A DNA stretch of 52,838 nt, taken from assembly GCA_029243025.1 (NCBI GenBank), contig JAQWSU010000028.1, positions 1 through 52,838 on the forward strand. Direction: 5' to 3'. The notes under the pieces are model-generated. The model did no database searches, was not told the DNA's origin, and saw only the letters and a program-made list of their open reading frames with translations. Position 1 is the stretch's first letter. Each line of letters opens with the position of its first letter. Shown piece after piece: positions 36,415-45,963 of this stretch. A program made the translations under genes and the position numbers. The stretch is from Pirellulaceae bacterium (GTDB lineage Bacteria > Planctomycetota > Planctomycetia > Pirellulales > Pirellulaceae).

Positions 36415-37905
36415 TCAGAATTTGAGACGTGAGCGGAAGTGATAGATCATCGCGTTATTTGAAACGCTGGGTGCGATGTAGTCCGTTTCGCGATGGCTCA
36501 CCTCGAAAGCGACATCGAAGTACTCGCTGACATCCCACATCAAGTTGGTCCAGGCCACTTCGTTGCGAGAACGTTGTCCCGCGATGGCCTGGGATGTCGG
36601 ATCGAAGGGGTCCTGGCGAATCACGCCCAAGTCTTCGTTACGCGGGTCGTCAACGCCGTAGCCGATGTGAAAGGTCAGGGAATCAGTGAGCTTCACCCAA
36701 ATGTCACCCCAGGCCGCGTAGGTGGCGATCGGCTGCAATGTATCGGGATTGAGGCTTTGGCCGATTGCCGCGTTGTAGGTGCCGATTGCCTCGCCTACCA
36801 GAAACTCACCCCGTACTCCGATCCGTTTGCCGGAGATGTTGGCGTCGAGCGAGACTCCCCAGGTATCGGAAACCACTTGGACAAGGCCAAGCGATCGTAT
36901 CTCGCCAATGACGCTTGAAACTCCCAGCTCAAATGGCCTTTGGCCGTTTCTGCCTTTCCCCAGCGCCAAGGCCACTCGTGTCTCTACGTTCGGCCAACCG
37001 TTGTCCGTACCAATCACAAAAGGATCGGTGACAAAGTCGTTGACGACTTGTTGGCTAATCGCAGCCTGCAGCGTCCATTGTACGCGTTCGCTGGGGCGCA
37101 TGAACCGCTCCGCGCGCAGAGAGCCACGGAACGAACCGGCATTGCCTGCCTGCTTATTTCCGCCAAAATTGACAGTCACAGGATCGAGCGGATTGAACAG
37201 ATCTCCATTTTGGCCGAACGTGATTCGCCAGTATTCGTTCTTGAGCTCCCCATAGCCACGAAGAAAGAACGGTGACGACTGATTCAACACTGGCCTGCTG
37301 CCCAGGTAGTTGTAGAGGAGCATACCACCGAGTTGAAACGATCCAATCGACGGGCCGCTGAAATTTAACCCCAAGGCGGACGTTTGTCCGTGTACGGTGA
37401 ATTGGTCCTCAGTAAAACCCGCCCCAAGTTGGGAGTTGAGATACAAGATCATGGGACGCGCTACCGTGCCAGTTGTGGCACCGATCGCTTCGCCGGCCAG
37501 GAAACCAAAGGGAACGATCCGCCAAGGCCCTTTGTTCAGCGAGAACGATTTCTCGCAACAGTTGCAGAGCGGTCCTAGGCCCTGGCAAACCGGCTTGTCC
37601 CCATCGCAGAGTCCAAATTCACAGCCGTCCATCTGCGCCGGATCTTCTACGGTCAGATCGTAGGTCGCGTGGATGGTTGGCAGTCGCCGCATCGCCGTGC
37701 GCTCAAAATTGCTACGTTGCTGTTCTCGTTCTCGCAGATAGCGTAATTCCTCTTCGGTGACTTCCAAGCGGCGGAGTAAGTCCCGCGTCGAAGGGGCCTC
37801 GTGACGGTCAGAACGCAAACCCAATGGGGGTTGGAGCTGCGCATTTGTTCCGCTTGTAAGGAACGCACAAAGTGCGAGCATTAGCAATGCCCGGCGATAT
37901 TTCAT
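36415..37905 (-). CDS. Outer-membrane porin-like protein with Cys-rich N-terminal region
   Basis: ATG at 37905, preceded by AAAGGAA, gives 496 residues. A signal peptide (about 1-22) is followed by a helical, coiled-coil-like segment (RDLLRRLEVTEEELRYLREREQQ, 41-63), then six cysteines within 23 residues (positions 95, 100, 107, 114, 116, 117). The rest is a beta-barrel: alternating amphipathic strands and a last strand MIYHFRSRLKF with the terminal Phe expected for BamA-dependent insertion. Such barrels are common in planctomycetes and probably serve solute uptake. It is divergent from the amidohydrolase gene, which could process an imported compound (inference). Confidence 0.78.
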   Translation of the reverse strand: MKYRRALLMLALCAFLTSGTNAQLQPPLGLRSDRHEAPSTRDLLRRLEVTEEELRYLREREQQRSNFERTAMRRLPTIHATYDLTVEDPAQMDGCEFGLCDGDKPVCQGLGPLCNCCEKSFSLNKGPWRIVPFGFLAGEAIGATTGTVARPMILYLNSQLGAGFTEDQFTVHGQTSALGLNFSGPSIGSFQLGGMLLYNYLGSRPVLNQSSPFFLRGYGELKNEYWRITFGQNGDLFNPLDPVTVNFGGNKQAGNAGSFRGSLRAERFMRPSERVQWTLQAAISQQVVNDFVTDPFVIGTDNGWPNVETRVALALGKGRNGQRPFELGVSSVIGEIRSLGLVQVVSDTWGVSLDANISGKRIGVRGEFLVGEAIGTYNAAIGQSLNPDTLQPIATYAAWGDIWVKLTDSLTFHIGYGVDDPRNEDLGVIRQDPFDPTSQAIAGQRSRNEVAWTNLMWDVSEYFDVAFEVSHRETDYIAPSVSNNAMIYHFRSRLKF

Positions 37906-38492
37906 GCTCGATTCCTTTGCTGCCTAAGAGTTTGATTACATCAGTTTATCGACCGGTGATTCACCGATTATGGCGCGATGTGCGGTTGTTAACGATCTTA
38001 TTTGTTGAGAGAGGTGATGGTTTTAGGGATTGGTGAATCCTTGAGGCTGTAAAATGTCCGCCTTCTGAATCGCTTGTGGCGCCGACCTCGAATCGAGTTT
38101 CCAAACCATGGGGCAACGTCGTAGGTGGCGATCCTCCCGTCCTCCACAGAGCCCCGCCCGGGTGCTACATTCTTGCCCTCTCAGATTGTGGATTTTTGAA
38201 AGGCTCGACAGACTTCGGAGCTAAGCTTGGGCAAGCTGCTTGCCGACGGTCATTGAAGTCGAAGTCCTTTCTGCGGTTTTTGCGTGCCTTGGTCCGAAAC
38301 GTTCTGTATATTTGGAAGGTTTTGATGAGCCTGAGTTGTCTTACTGCAGGTTAAGAGCCTGAAGCAAAAGCTTTGTGATGAGATGGCCGCTGCCTACGAG
38401 AAGCCCATGCAAGCGGAGATTTCACTCAGATGGTATTCGATGTCAACGCAGGAATGGAATCGACAGTCCAAAATACAATGAGGATATTTACA
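37906..38492. other. Divergent intergenic region
   Basis: Lies between the porin and amidohydrolase genes. It holds a small palindrome CGGTGATTCACCG (37954-37966) in the porin promoter area. A short frame at about 38352-38450 has protein-like content (KSLKQKLCDEMAAAYEKPMQ) in a frame without a start, perhaps a gene relic. Confidence 0.4.
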
Positions 38493-40226
38493 ATGAATGG
38501 CGCAAAATGTTCCGCAGTCCATGGTTTGGGTTGGATCTCTGTGTTGGTGCTCGCGACTGTGGTTCACGCCGGGCCAGCCGATTATGTCTTTATGGGCGGT
38601 AAGGTCTACACGGTCAACAAAGAGCAGCCCTGGGCCGAGGCTGTAGCCGTTCAGGGAAAGAAGATCGTTTTTGTCGGCTCCACCTCAGACGCAAAAAATT
38701 ATATTGGCGACCAGACGAAGATCGTCGATCTCGATGGCAAGATGATGCTACCGGGATTCATTGATAGCCATTGTCACCCGGTGGTGGGTGCATTGGTCAC
38801 ACCTGGAGCTTTTCTTCAATATGACTCGGTAGACGAGGTGCTAAAGTCTGTCAAAGAAGAGGCGGACGCAAATCCCGACAGTGATCTTATCCGTGGTTTT
38901 GGTTGGCGATACGCATCCTTTCCCTCCACGGGGCCGACCAAGCAAATGCTCGACGAGATCGTTCCCGATCGTCCGGTCTTCTTATTTGCCATCGATGCGC
39001 ATGGAGCTTGGGTGAACTCGAAAGCGCTGGAGAAGGCGGGTATCAGCAAGGATACGCCGGATCCGCAACCAGGCTTCAGCAAGTATCAGCGTGACCCCAA
39101 GACGGGCGAGCCCACCGGTTACCTCGTCGAAGTTCCCGCAGCGCTCGAAGTGCTCAGCAAGCTCCAGATCCAAAACAGGAGCAGCGTCGCGGCAGCACTC
39201 GACGACTTGATGCCCAAGTTTGCGGCAGCGGGGATCACGGCTATTTTTGAGGCTGGTATTCAGGGGCTTTCGAACGAAGACGGGTTCGGGATTTACCTTG
39301 ACATGGAAAAGAGCGGAAAACTGCCATTGCGAATCGTCGGCAGTTACTATCACAACAATCCCAAGGTGGATCCGCTACCGATCATCAAGGCTAATCGCAA
39401 AGCCTTTCGGGGTGAATTAGTCCAGTGCGAGGTACTCAAGATCAATGTCGACGGTGGCGACGCTCAGCATACGGGTGCTTACCTACAACCTTATGCGGAT
39501 AAGCCGGACACCATGGGCTTGCCGATTTTCACGCCGCAGCAACTCAATGATCTTGTCACCCGGGCAGACGCCTCAGGGATCGACGTTCATTATCATGCGT
39601 ACGGTGACCACGCTACTCGGATGGCCTTGGATGCGATCGAAGCTGCCACCAAGGCGAATCCCAAACGCGACCGAAGGCATACGCTTGGTCACTCCATGTA
39701 TTTAAAGGATGATGATATACCCCGATACGCGAAACTTAACGCGATCGCGCAGTTTTCCATTCAATGGGCCACGCCTGACTCAGCAAACTTGGGCCTCGCG
39801 GTCGAACGACTTGGCGAACGGGTCGTCTACACCGAGTTCATGCGGCCGCGTTCGGTCCTTAATGCGGGCGGGAAGGTGACTTTCGGTACTGACTGGCCTC
39901 CTGCCGGTTACTACAGCACCTACAAGCCCCTGGAGATGATTCAGGTGGCCCTGACCCGCAAGATGCTCACTGGGAAAGGCCTGGCGCCAGTCATGCCGCC
40001 CCAAGATGAAATAATCACACTTTCACAGGCAATCGAAGCCACGACGCTGACCTGTGCCTACCAGATTCGCTTGGAAGACAAAGTGGGTTCGATTGAAGTC
40101 GGCAAGCTGGCTGATCTGGTTGTGCTCGGGAAGAACCTTTTCGACGTCGAACCGATGGAGATCAGCAAGGTCAAAGTGCTGATGACAATGATGAACGGAA
40201 AGGTCACGCACCGAAAGGGGATCTGA
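38493..40226 (+). CDS. Amidohydrolase family 3 (YtcJ-like), exported
   Basis: ATG at 38493 is preferred because TGAGGA lies about eight bases upstream and a signal peptide follows directly (LGWISVLVLATVVHA); earlier starts at 38430 and 38478 exist. The product has 577 residues. Family hallmarks: GGKVYTVN at the start, MMLPGFIDSHCHP with the metal ligands His93/His95, the substrate-side DAHGAWVNSKAL, DVHYHAYGDHATR, HTLGHSMYL, VTFGTDWP with the metal-binding Asp, and the C-terminal GSIEVGKLADLVVLGKNLF. Such enzymes hydrolyse amide or related bonds with a metal centre; the substrate is not known. An exported form suggests periplasmic processing. Confidence 0.88.
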   Translation: MNGAKCSAVHGLGWISVLVLATVVHAGPADYVFMGGKVYTVNKEQPWAEAVAVQGKKIVFVGSTSDAKNYIGDQTKIVDLDGKMMLPGFIDSHCHPVVGALVTPGAFLQYDSVDEVLKSVKEEADANPDSDLIRGFGWRYASFPSTGPTKQMLDEIVPDRPVFLFAIDAHGAWVNSKALEKAGISKDTPDPQPGFSKYQRDPKTGEPTGYLVEVPAALEVLSKLQIQNRSSVAAALDDLMPKFAAAGITAIFEAGIQGLSNEDGFGIYLDMEKSGKLPLRIVGSYYHNNPKVDPLPIIKANRKAFRGELVQCEVLKINVDGGDAQHTGAYLQPYADKPDTMGLPIFTPQQLNDLVTRADASGIDVHYHAYGDHATRMALDAIEAATKANPKRDRRHTLGHSMYLKDDDIPRYAKLNAIAQFSIQWATPDSANLGLAVERLGERVVYTEFMRPRSVLNAGGKVTFGTDWPPAGYYSTYKPLEMIQVALTRKMLTGKGLAPVMPPQDEIITLSQAIEATTLTCAYQIRLEDKVGSIEVGKLADLVVLGKNLFDVEPMEISKVKVLMTMMNGKVTHRKGI

Positions 40227-40655
40227 TTCGGCCAGGACGGTTGGCTCGGAAGCGACGATGCTGTTGCAAGACTTCAAGCAGTTACGGCCTGTCTAGCCGG
40301 ACGGGCACGTTCATGCTCGATTTGCTGGGACCCGAGCCGGCCGAAGAGAAAGATGCGAATCGCAACAACCCGATCGTTCCGTGTTTCCAATGGGCTCTTC
40401 CTAGAAACGGTGTTCGCCGAACGCGAGTCTTTTCATGGCTATCTCGATCGTCTTAAAGCGATTAGCACGCGTTTTGCCGAATATTTGCCGGGTAGCATGA
40501 AGTTGAAAGGCGAATCGCTTGCCGAGTAAGGCTGGGTAGAGTCTGTGGCTTGTGTAGATTGAGGTGGCGCGTTGCGGTGAATCGTGCCGATTTAACACGA
40601 CGTATGTGTCTATGATAGCCCATGCTATCTCTCTGCCCGCGATCCGGTCGTTGTC
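40227..40655. other. Intergenic region, no gene seen
   Basis: Short frames only. No clear ribosome site precedes the next gene. Confidence 0.4.
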
Positions 40656-41921
40656 ATGCAGCAAACCGCTGAAATCAGACTCGTCACTGCTGTGCTGTTC
40701 GCGAGTGCACTGCTCTTGCCGTCACGCGTCGTCGGGCAAGATAGCATCGGTTTGGACAATGGCTTGCCGTGGAACACCAACTGGGCCCGGATTGATGAAG
40801 GTAACGAGAATCTCTGGTCGCTGTTAGATCGAGGCGGCGGGCCGTTGGAGTGCGGCGGTTGGATATCGGCCGGCTTCACCGCCAATGCACACGGCAATCG
40901 AACCGGGAAGGGTAACGCACCGTTGCCACTAAACTCTATTGCGGATGCGCCCGTAATGAACCAGTTGTGGCTCTATGCAGAGAAGCCGCTCGACAGGGAA
41001 AGAATGGGTGCCGATTGGGGCTTCCGGATCGACTACCTCTTCGGAGTGGATGGTCCCGAGATGCAGGCAGCGGGTGATCAGGGCTGGGACTTCGGCTGGA
41101 ACACTTCCCGCGACTACGGCTCAGCCATTCCTCAGCTATACGCAGAGCTCGGCTTTCATGAACTGGTTCTTCGTGTGGGCTACGCCATTGGCCTGCAGGG
41201 TTTCGAAGCGAATCAAGCGGTGGACAATTTCTTCTATTCACATAACTACGCCTACGGGTACGGTGTGCCTGGCACATTTTCCGGCGCCGTGTTGGAGTAC
41301 GAGTTAAGCGATAATCTTGCAGTGTTGGGGGGATGGACGACGGGTTGGGATAGTTGGTGGTCTAACTACTTGAGCGCCTCAACGTTCGTGGGCGGGCTGA
41401 CATGGACTTTGAGCGACGAGGTGAGTCTGACCTATCACGTAACAATCGGCGATTTCGGGGACGGAACCGCAAAGAACGGGGCCAAGAGCAACGCCGGGCA
41501 GATTTATGCTCACGCGATCGTGTTTACCTGCGAAATTTCGGAACGCGCCAGTTACGTCCTGGAAAATACGCTGGGCAGTAATAGCCATACTGGCGTCGGG
41601 TCAGGAAACAGCCAGTGGTACTCCCTAACAAACTATCTTTTTTATGATCTGAGCGATTGCTGGTCGGCGGGAGCCCGGATTGAGTGGTTCTGTGACGAAG
41701 ATGGCCAGCGAGTCAACGTAAACGGTGCCGGCCCCGGCTCTTTTTATGAAGGGACGCTTGGCATCAACTGGGAACCGCATGGCAACATTCGTATTCGCCC
41801 CGAAGTCCGTTGGGACTGGTTCACCGGTCAAGGCCGGCCTTTTGACAGCAGGAACGGTGGCATGACTGGTACGTCGGTCCACCAATTCACGGGCGGCCTG
41901 GACGTCTTGCTCATCTTCTGA
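40656..41921 (+). CDS. Outer-membrane beta-barrel protein (BBP2/OmpL-like)
   Basis: ATG at 40656 gives 421 residues with a signal peptide (LVTAVLFASALLLPSRVVGQ). The mature part resembles the putative beta-barrel porin-2 family: GGWISAGFTANAHGN at the first strand, NQLWLYAEKPLD, DWGFRIDYLFGVDG, LYAELGFHELVLRVG, AYGYGVPGTFSGAVLEYEL and LGGWTTGWDSW, with alternating strands to the end HQFTGGLDVLLIF, whose final Phe marks an outer-membrane barrel. Its role would be passage of small solutes. It follows the amidohydrolase on the same strand after 430 bp, so they could be related in function but are unlikely to form a tight operon. Confidence 0.82.
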   Translation: MQQTAEIRLVTAVLFASALLLPSRVVGQDSIGLDNGLPWNTNWARIDEGNENLWSLLDRGGGPLECGGWISAGFTANAHGNRTGKGNAPLPLNSIADAPVMNQLWLYAEKPLDRERMGADWGFRIDYLFGVDGPEMQAAGDQGWDFGWNTSRDYGSAIPQLYAELGFHELVLRVGYAIGLQGFEANQAVDNFFYSHNYAYGYGVPGTFSGAVLEYELSDNLAVLGGWTTGWDSWWSNYLSASTFVGGLTWTLSDEVSLTYHVTIGDFGDGTAKNGAKSNAGQIYAHAIVFTCEISERASYVLENTLGSNSHTGVGSGNSQWYSLTNYLFYDLSDCWSAGARIEWFCDEDGQRVNVNGAGPGSFYEGTLGINWEPHGNIRIRPEVRWDWFTGQGRPFDSRNGGMTGTSVHQFTGGLDVLLIF

Positions 41922-42223
41922 ATTCCTCGATGCGAAGCTGACCGGTCGCGTGTCTCACCAATACCCTGTCGGGACATAATGCTTCCTAAGGGGAATGATT
42001 GAATTGTTGTTATCGAGAAGGGTTCAGGCGGTTAATCTGTCGTGCGTGGCTTGCTGCAAAATCGGCTCCCGTTCTGGGGACTGTTGCGCGGCTCCCAATG
42101 CTCGGGTTTTCGCCCTCCAAATGGCGGGCTGGCATTGGATGCGGCTTGTTGAGGAGTGGACTTTCCGACTCGGTTGCTCCATGAAAGAACCCTACGCCTG
42201 TCTCTGTGACCCTTGGTTTCTCC
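41922..42223. other. Intergenic region with a dispersed repeat copy
   Basis: Between convergent genes. It holds the repeat copy at 42026-42072 and nothing else recognised. Confidence 0.45.
42026..42072 (+). repeat. Dispersed intergenic repeat, copy 2
   Basis: 47 bases identical to 52758-52804 at 41 positions, with no gaps. The best-conserved core is GGCAAAATCGGCTCCCGT-like (here with TGC for GGC at its start). Confidence 0.7.
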
Positions 42224-43468
42224 TCAACGTTCCGGTCGTTCTGCTAGGTATTCGGCGACGGCTGCAGCCAGGTTCGCGCCGACAGCTTGGTAGACGGTGG
42301 GGGTGCTATTTTTATGGTTCCACATCGTTTCTAAGCACAGGCTGACCGTCTGCGGATTACCGTGCATGCTGACCCAGTTTGCGCTAATCTGTCGCCAAAG
42401 CGGATGGTAGCTGGCTCCAGTGACTCTGGATTTGCTGCTCATTGGTAGCTGCGGCTTGACCTTGCTGATGCGTGCATACGCGAGGCTGATAAAGCGATCC
42501 CGCAGGCTGATCATCGGTTCCTTTGACATCTCGCTCGGCAGGATGTAAAAGAAGCTGGGGTCGCTGGGAGCCGGATTGTGAAGATCCAGAAAGACGTCCA
42601 TGCGTTGTTCGTCGATCAGCTTACCGACTTTTCGTTGAGCCGCACGAACTTCATTCCAATGCGGCTTGCGGGACCAATCTCGGTTGTGATCATGCGGCAG
42701 CGCATTTTTGCCGCCGTTGCCGGTTGCCGTATTGTCGACGTCCATCACCGGAACAATAAACACCTCGGCGTGCTGCCGGAGCCAGGCAGCCTGTTTATCT
42801 TTGCCAAGCAACCATTTCGCGAAACCTTGTGCTACCCAACTCGAACCGCTCTCCCAAGCGTGTTGCCGTGCCTGAACCCAAACGCCGAAACGTTGTTTGT
42901 CCGACCGCTTTCCTGCCTTGACGTGCAACATTGGCACGGTTCGTCCGTCACGCGATCGGCACAACTCAACCGCGGTGGCATGCCCAGATTGCTTGCTTAT
43001 TTCATGTACGAACGTTGACGCAGTACGCGGCGTGTAGGGCGGACCCCAAGCCACGAAGACCGATTTCGTTTTCGGCTTGAGTTTGTAAACCATCCACTCG
43101 TCTTGCCGACTACCTTGATCGGTCTGCTGCCACGTCTTCCCATCGGTGGAAAACGTCGCGTACTTAGGCATGGACCACGATGCCGACAGGGGCTTGCGTT
43201 TGTCGATGGCTGCTGGCGATCGCTGTAACCGCAACGACAATGTATCTTTGGCTGTCAGGCCATCAACCCGAAAGTACCACCAACAAGGCCAGCCGCGTCT
43301 GGGGTCACCGCCAGGCATGAATCTGACGCTGCAGGACTTCTGATCAATCTCCAAAACGCGGACTGACGCCCCCTGGAAATCAGCCACCACGCTCAAACGT
43401 GAATCAGCCAGTGCCCGACCGTTGCCAATCATTGCAATGAGAGCCATCAATATCAAGCAGTGTCTCAT
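42224..43468 (-). CDS. M14-like zinc carboxypeptidase, secreted
   Basis: ATG at 43468 with AAAGGGA about ten bases upstream gives 414 residues. After a signal peptide, residues 25-150 form a beta-rich N-terminal domain like that of cytosolic carboxypeptidase-type M14 enzymes (WPCWWYFRVDGL). The catalytic part shows VWVQARQHAWESGSSW with zinc ligands His203 and Glu206, DHNRDW (Asn262-Arg263), FLDLHNPAP with His297, and SLCLETMWN with the catalytic Glu380. All key residues are present, so activity is likely. The substrate would be a peptide C-terminus or cell-wall peptide in the periplasm or outside. It stands alone. Confidence 0.85.
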   Translation of the reverse strand: MRHCLILMALIAMIGNGRALADSRLSVVADFQGASVRVLEIDQKSCSVRFMPGGDPRRGWPCWWYFRVDGLTAKDTLSLRLQRSPAAIDKRKPLSASWSMPKYATFSTDGKTWQQTDQGSRQDEWMVYKLKPKTKSVFVAWGPPYTPRTASTFVHEISKQSGHATAVELCRSRDGRTVPMLHVKAGKRSDKQRFGVWVQARQHAWESGSSWVAQGFAKWLLGKDKQAAWLRQHAEVFIVPVMDVDNTATGNGGKNALPHDHNRDWSRKPHWNEVRAAQRKVGKLIDEQRMDVFLDLHNPAPSDPSFFYILPSEMSKEPMISLRDRFISLAYARISKVKPQLPMSSKSRVTGASYHPLWRQISANWVSMHGNPQTVSLCLETMWNHKNSTPTVYQAVGANLAAAVAEYLAERPER

Positions 43469-44210
43469 GCCATCATTCCCTTTAGTTATTTTTGCCTAGC
43501 ATTCAGGGATCAACGTTTTCTCGCACGACGCGGTTCACTTCCAGGAAGAAACATACCACGTTGAGCATGCAAGAGTGAGATTAACTGGCTGGAGACGAAA
43601 TTGCAGGCACTGCACTTGTCTCACCCACGAAACTCGTTTTTACGACAATTCCCGTTGAGGTTTTGAGAAGCTTTTTTCTTTGTAGGTCATCGGGGCACGT
43701 TACTGCGATCAGACTCTGTGCGTTCGTGTGATTTCGCAATCGTTTTCTTGAGAAGCAGTTTCAAGCTGCTACACATTCAACGCATGAGGCGCGAACTCTC
43801 ACGCGAAGGAGGGTCTGTTTATATGACTAAGATTCATAGGCAGACGCTTTATCACGCTCCTGCCCAAAGGATGATTTAATTCTGCCGTATTCGATGGGTG
43901 CTCAAACGGGCTGATGGCTTGACTGGTTTTACCGCGCGCTAAACAAGGGCAGCAATTGTTTTAATGTGGTTTTTTTAAAATGCGGGTTGAAGAGATTGCC
44001 TTTTGCTCTGAACTCCTATTTTTGTTTTGTTTCTTTTTACTCTCCTCGTTCAGTAATTGAGGGGACGCTTCCAAGTGCTCGGCGTGGAGTATGGAGTCTT
44101 TCGAACGGAGTCCCTCAACGTGATGCGGTCATTCGCTCGATGCGATTGTTGCATCGTTATCGTGAACCATGAAGCTGCCATGCTGAAGGGTCTGCGTGAC
44201 CGCACCATTT
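43469..44210. other. Intergenic region, no gene seen
   Basis: The sequence is AT-richer than its surroundings, with several T-runs. Frames of up to 90 codons show no family resemblance. Confidence 0.4.
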
Positions 44211-45473
44211 TCACCCATCACAGACGAATCGTCGCAGGCAGGACGCCGGAAACCCTCGTGGGACTGCATCGAGGCGGCGTCGATAGATATCTTGGCGGTT
44301 GGCCGTTTTTCGTCGGCGCCGCATCATGATTGCAAGGCCAGCCAGCATCGGCCAGCTTAGCATGGTGATCGGTTCAGGGACGGTGAACAGGGTCACATCG
44401 TTCCCATCGCCACCGGCATAGGTAATGAAAAGATCGTGGCCGCCAAAGTTACCGACGAGACCGCCTTCGCCTAGTCCCATATATTGACCGGTGAGCGTAC
44501 CGCCGACACGCAGGAAATTGAACGACATTCCATCCGAGAGTTCAAAATCGTCAATCAACAGTACGTCCAAGCTGCCGGCTAGTTCCACATTGCCCGTCAC
44601 GTCCAGCCAGTCATGTTCGGTCGACAACTTATCACCTCCTCCATCGAAATGACCGCCCAATTCGATCTCTTTGCTGCCCTCAACTTTAAAGTATTCACCT
44701 TCAATGGTCATTACACCGGCTGAATTACCCGGCTTGGTATGACCATGATCGGTATAACTTCCTTTGATCGCACCATTACCTTTTAAGGTTCCGTTGTTGG
44801 TAAACGTACCATGGACCGTATCAATCGTGCCATTGTTTGTCAGACTGCCGCCGACCGCGTTATTGAGTGTGCCGGCGTTTAGAAGTTTGCCGCCGGATTC
44901 GTTTATCAACATCCCGTAGTTGTTGATCGTGCCACCAGCAATGTTGTACAGATGCCCACCCTTAGAATCATTACTCGTAGTATTGGTCAACTTGCCGGTA
45001 TTCGTCAGGATGTGTGTGTTAATCAAGGTGCCCCAGCTCATCAACCAAGCCCCGGGAACGATACCATCGCTCCACGCTCCTGAATTGCTCAGGGTGCCGC
45101 GGTTGATAAGATAATGCTCGTTTTCCAGCGTCCCTTCGTTGGTGAACGTGCCACCGCTGAGGTTCTCGAGCTCACCCCCGTTGTAAATGGTGCACCCTTC
45201 GAAGTTTTTCAACACCGACTTATTGTTGAGATGGCCGTCGTTGGCCACATAGCCGCTTGCCGCGTTATAAAGGGTGTTGTTGTTGGTCAACGTACCGGAA
45301 TTAGTGACCTCAAGCTGACCATTGTTTATAAACTCGCTGTCGTTGGTAATGCTGGGCGTCCTCACATAAACGGTCTCCTGATGCGGATTACCATTGGGAG
45401 AGATCTGTTCGCCAAGAAGAGCGGCAGGGGCGAGCATCAAGGTGGAAATGGCGAGTACAGGGAGGCGTTTCAT
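44211..45473 (-). CDS. PEP-CTERM exoprotein with N/T/G-rich repeat region
   Basis: ATG at 45473 is favoured by GGAG eight bases upstream; it gives 420 residues and a signal peptide (MKRLPVLAISTLMLAPAALL). Residues about 45-240 are an irregular repeat of the form LTNxGTLxNxxGGTLxNxG (for example GGTFTNEGTLENE, GGSLTNNGTIDTVHGTFTNN), which usually folds as a right-handed beta-helix. A globular part with GNSAGVMTIEGEYF and LDVTGNVELAGSLDVLLIDD follows, as in autotransporter passenger ends. The PEP-CTERM signal VPEPITMLSWPML, helix and RRRRK is unusual in being followed by another 30 residues, rich in Arg, before the stop. It is probably a surface or matrix protein. Confidence 0.85.
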   Translation of the reverse strand: MKRLPVLAISTLMLAPAALLGEQISPNGNPHQETVYVRTPSITNDSEFINNGQLEVTNSGTLTNNNTLYNAASGYVANDGHLNNKSVLKNFEGCTIYNGGELENLSGGTFTNEGTLENEHYLINRGTLSNSGAWSDGIVPGAWLMSWGTLINTHILTNTGKLTNTTSNDSKGGHLYNIAGGTINNYGMLINESGGKLLNAGTLNNAVGGSLTNNGTIDTVHGTFTNNGTLKGNGAIKGSYTDHGHTKPGNSAGVMTIEGEYFKVEGSKEIELGGHFDGGGDKLSTEHDWLDVTGNVELAGSLDVLLIDDFELSDGMSFNFLRVGGTLTGQYMGLGEGGLVGNFGGHDLFITYAGGDGNDVTLFTVPEPITMLSWPMLAGLAIMMRRRRKTANRQDIYRRRLDAVPRGFPASCLRRFVCDG

Positions 45474-45963
45474 TGGCATATCTCCATGGATGTTTCTTAA
45501 AGCGGTGATTTTAAAACTTGCGACGGTGTACCCGCAATGGCTAAAACTAGTAAGCGCTCTTGTCATGAAGGCTTCCAGGAGGATTTGATTAGAACGGTGA
45601 ACGATTTCAGCAAGAATGCTTGACGCGACCGCTGCGGGTGAAAGCTCGTTCAGTCACGAATATCGTGCGCTCGGACAGTAACGGCGGGCAGCTTCGTAGG
45701 CGTATAGCGAAGAGCAAAACCCGGCGGCTCCTCTTGTCGACGGACGGCCAAGCCGAGTCCGATTAGCATCGACTGGGGAAGGGTTATCATGACGCGGCAA
45801 TGTGGCGGAATCCGCTGCATGGTTTCACCCACTCCGATGAAAATCGAAACCAGCAGTTTGGATCAATGTGGGTGCAAAGGAATCCGGTTGCAGTAGGAGT
45901 TGGCATCGTCCAAGTAGTGTCAGACTGGCTCGAGAATATCCCCGACGTCGCCATGTGACACTT
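45474..45963. other. Intergenic region, a doubtful 60-codon frame
   Basis: Between two minus-strand genes. A frame at 45650-45832 (minus, start GTG) has fairly coding-like codon use but no family resemblance and no ribosome site; I leave it unannotated. Confidence 0.4.

Noticed and set aside
38352-38487. Protein-like frame (KSLKQKLCDEMAAAYEKPMQ) before the amidohydrolase
   Set aside because: No start codon with a ribosome site and it is bounded by stops; may be a relic but the family cannot be named.
45650-45832. 60-codon minus-strand frame with fairly good codon use
   Set aside because: No ribosome site, no homologous family that I recognise, and a start only at GTG; possible but not supportable.
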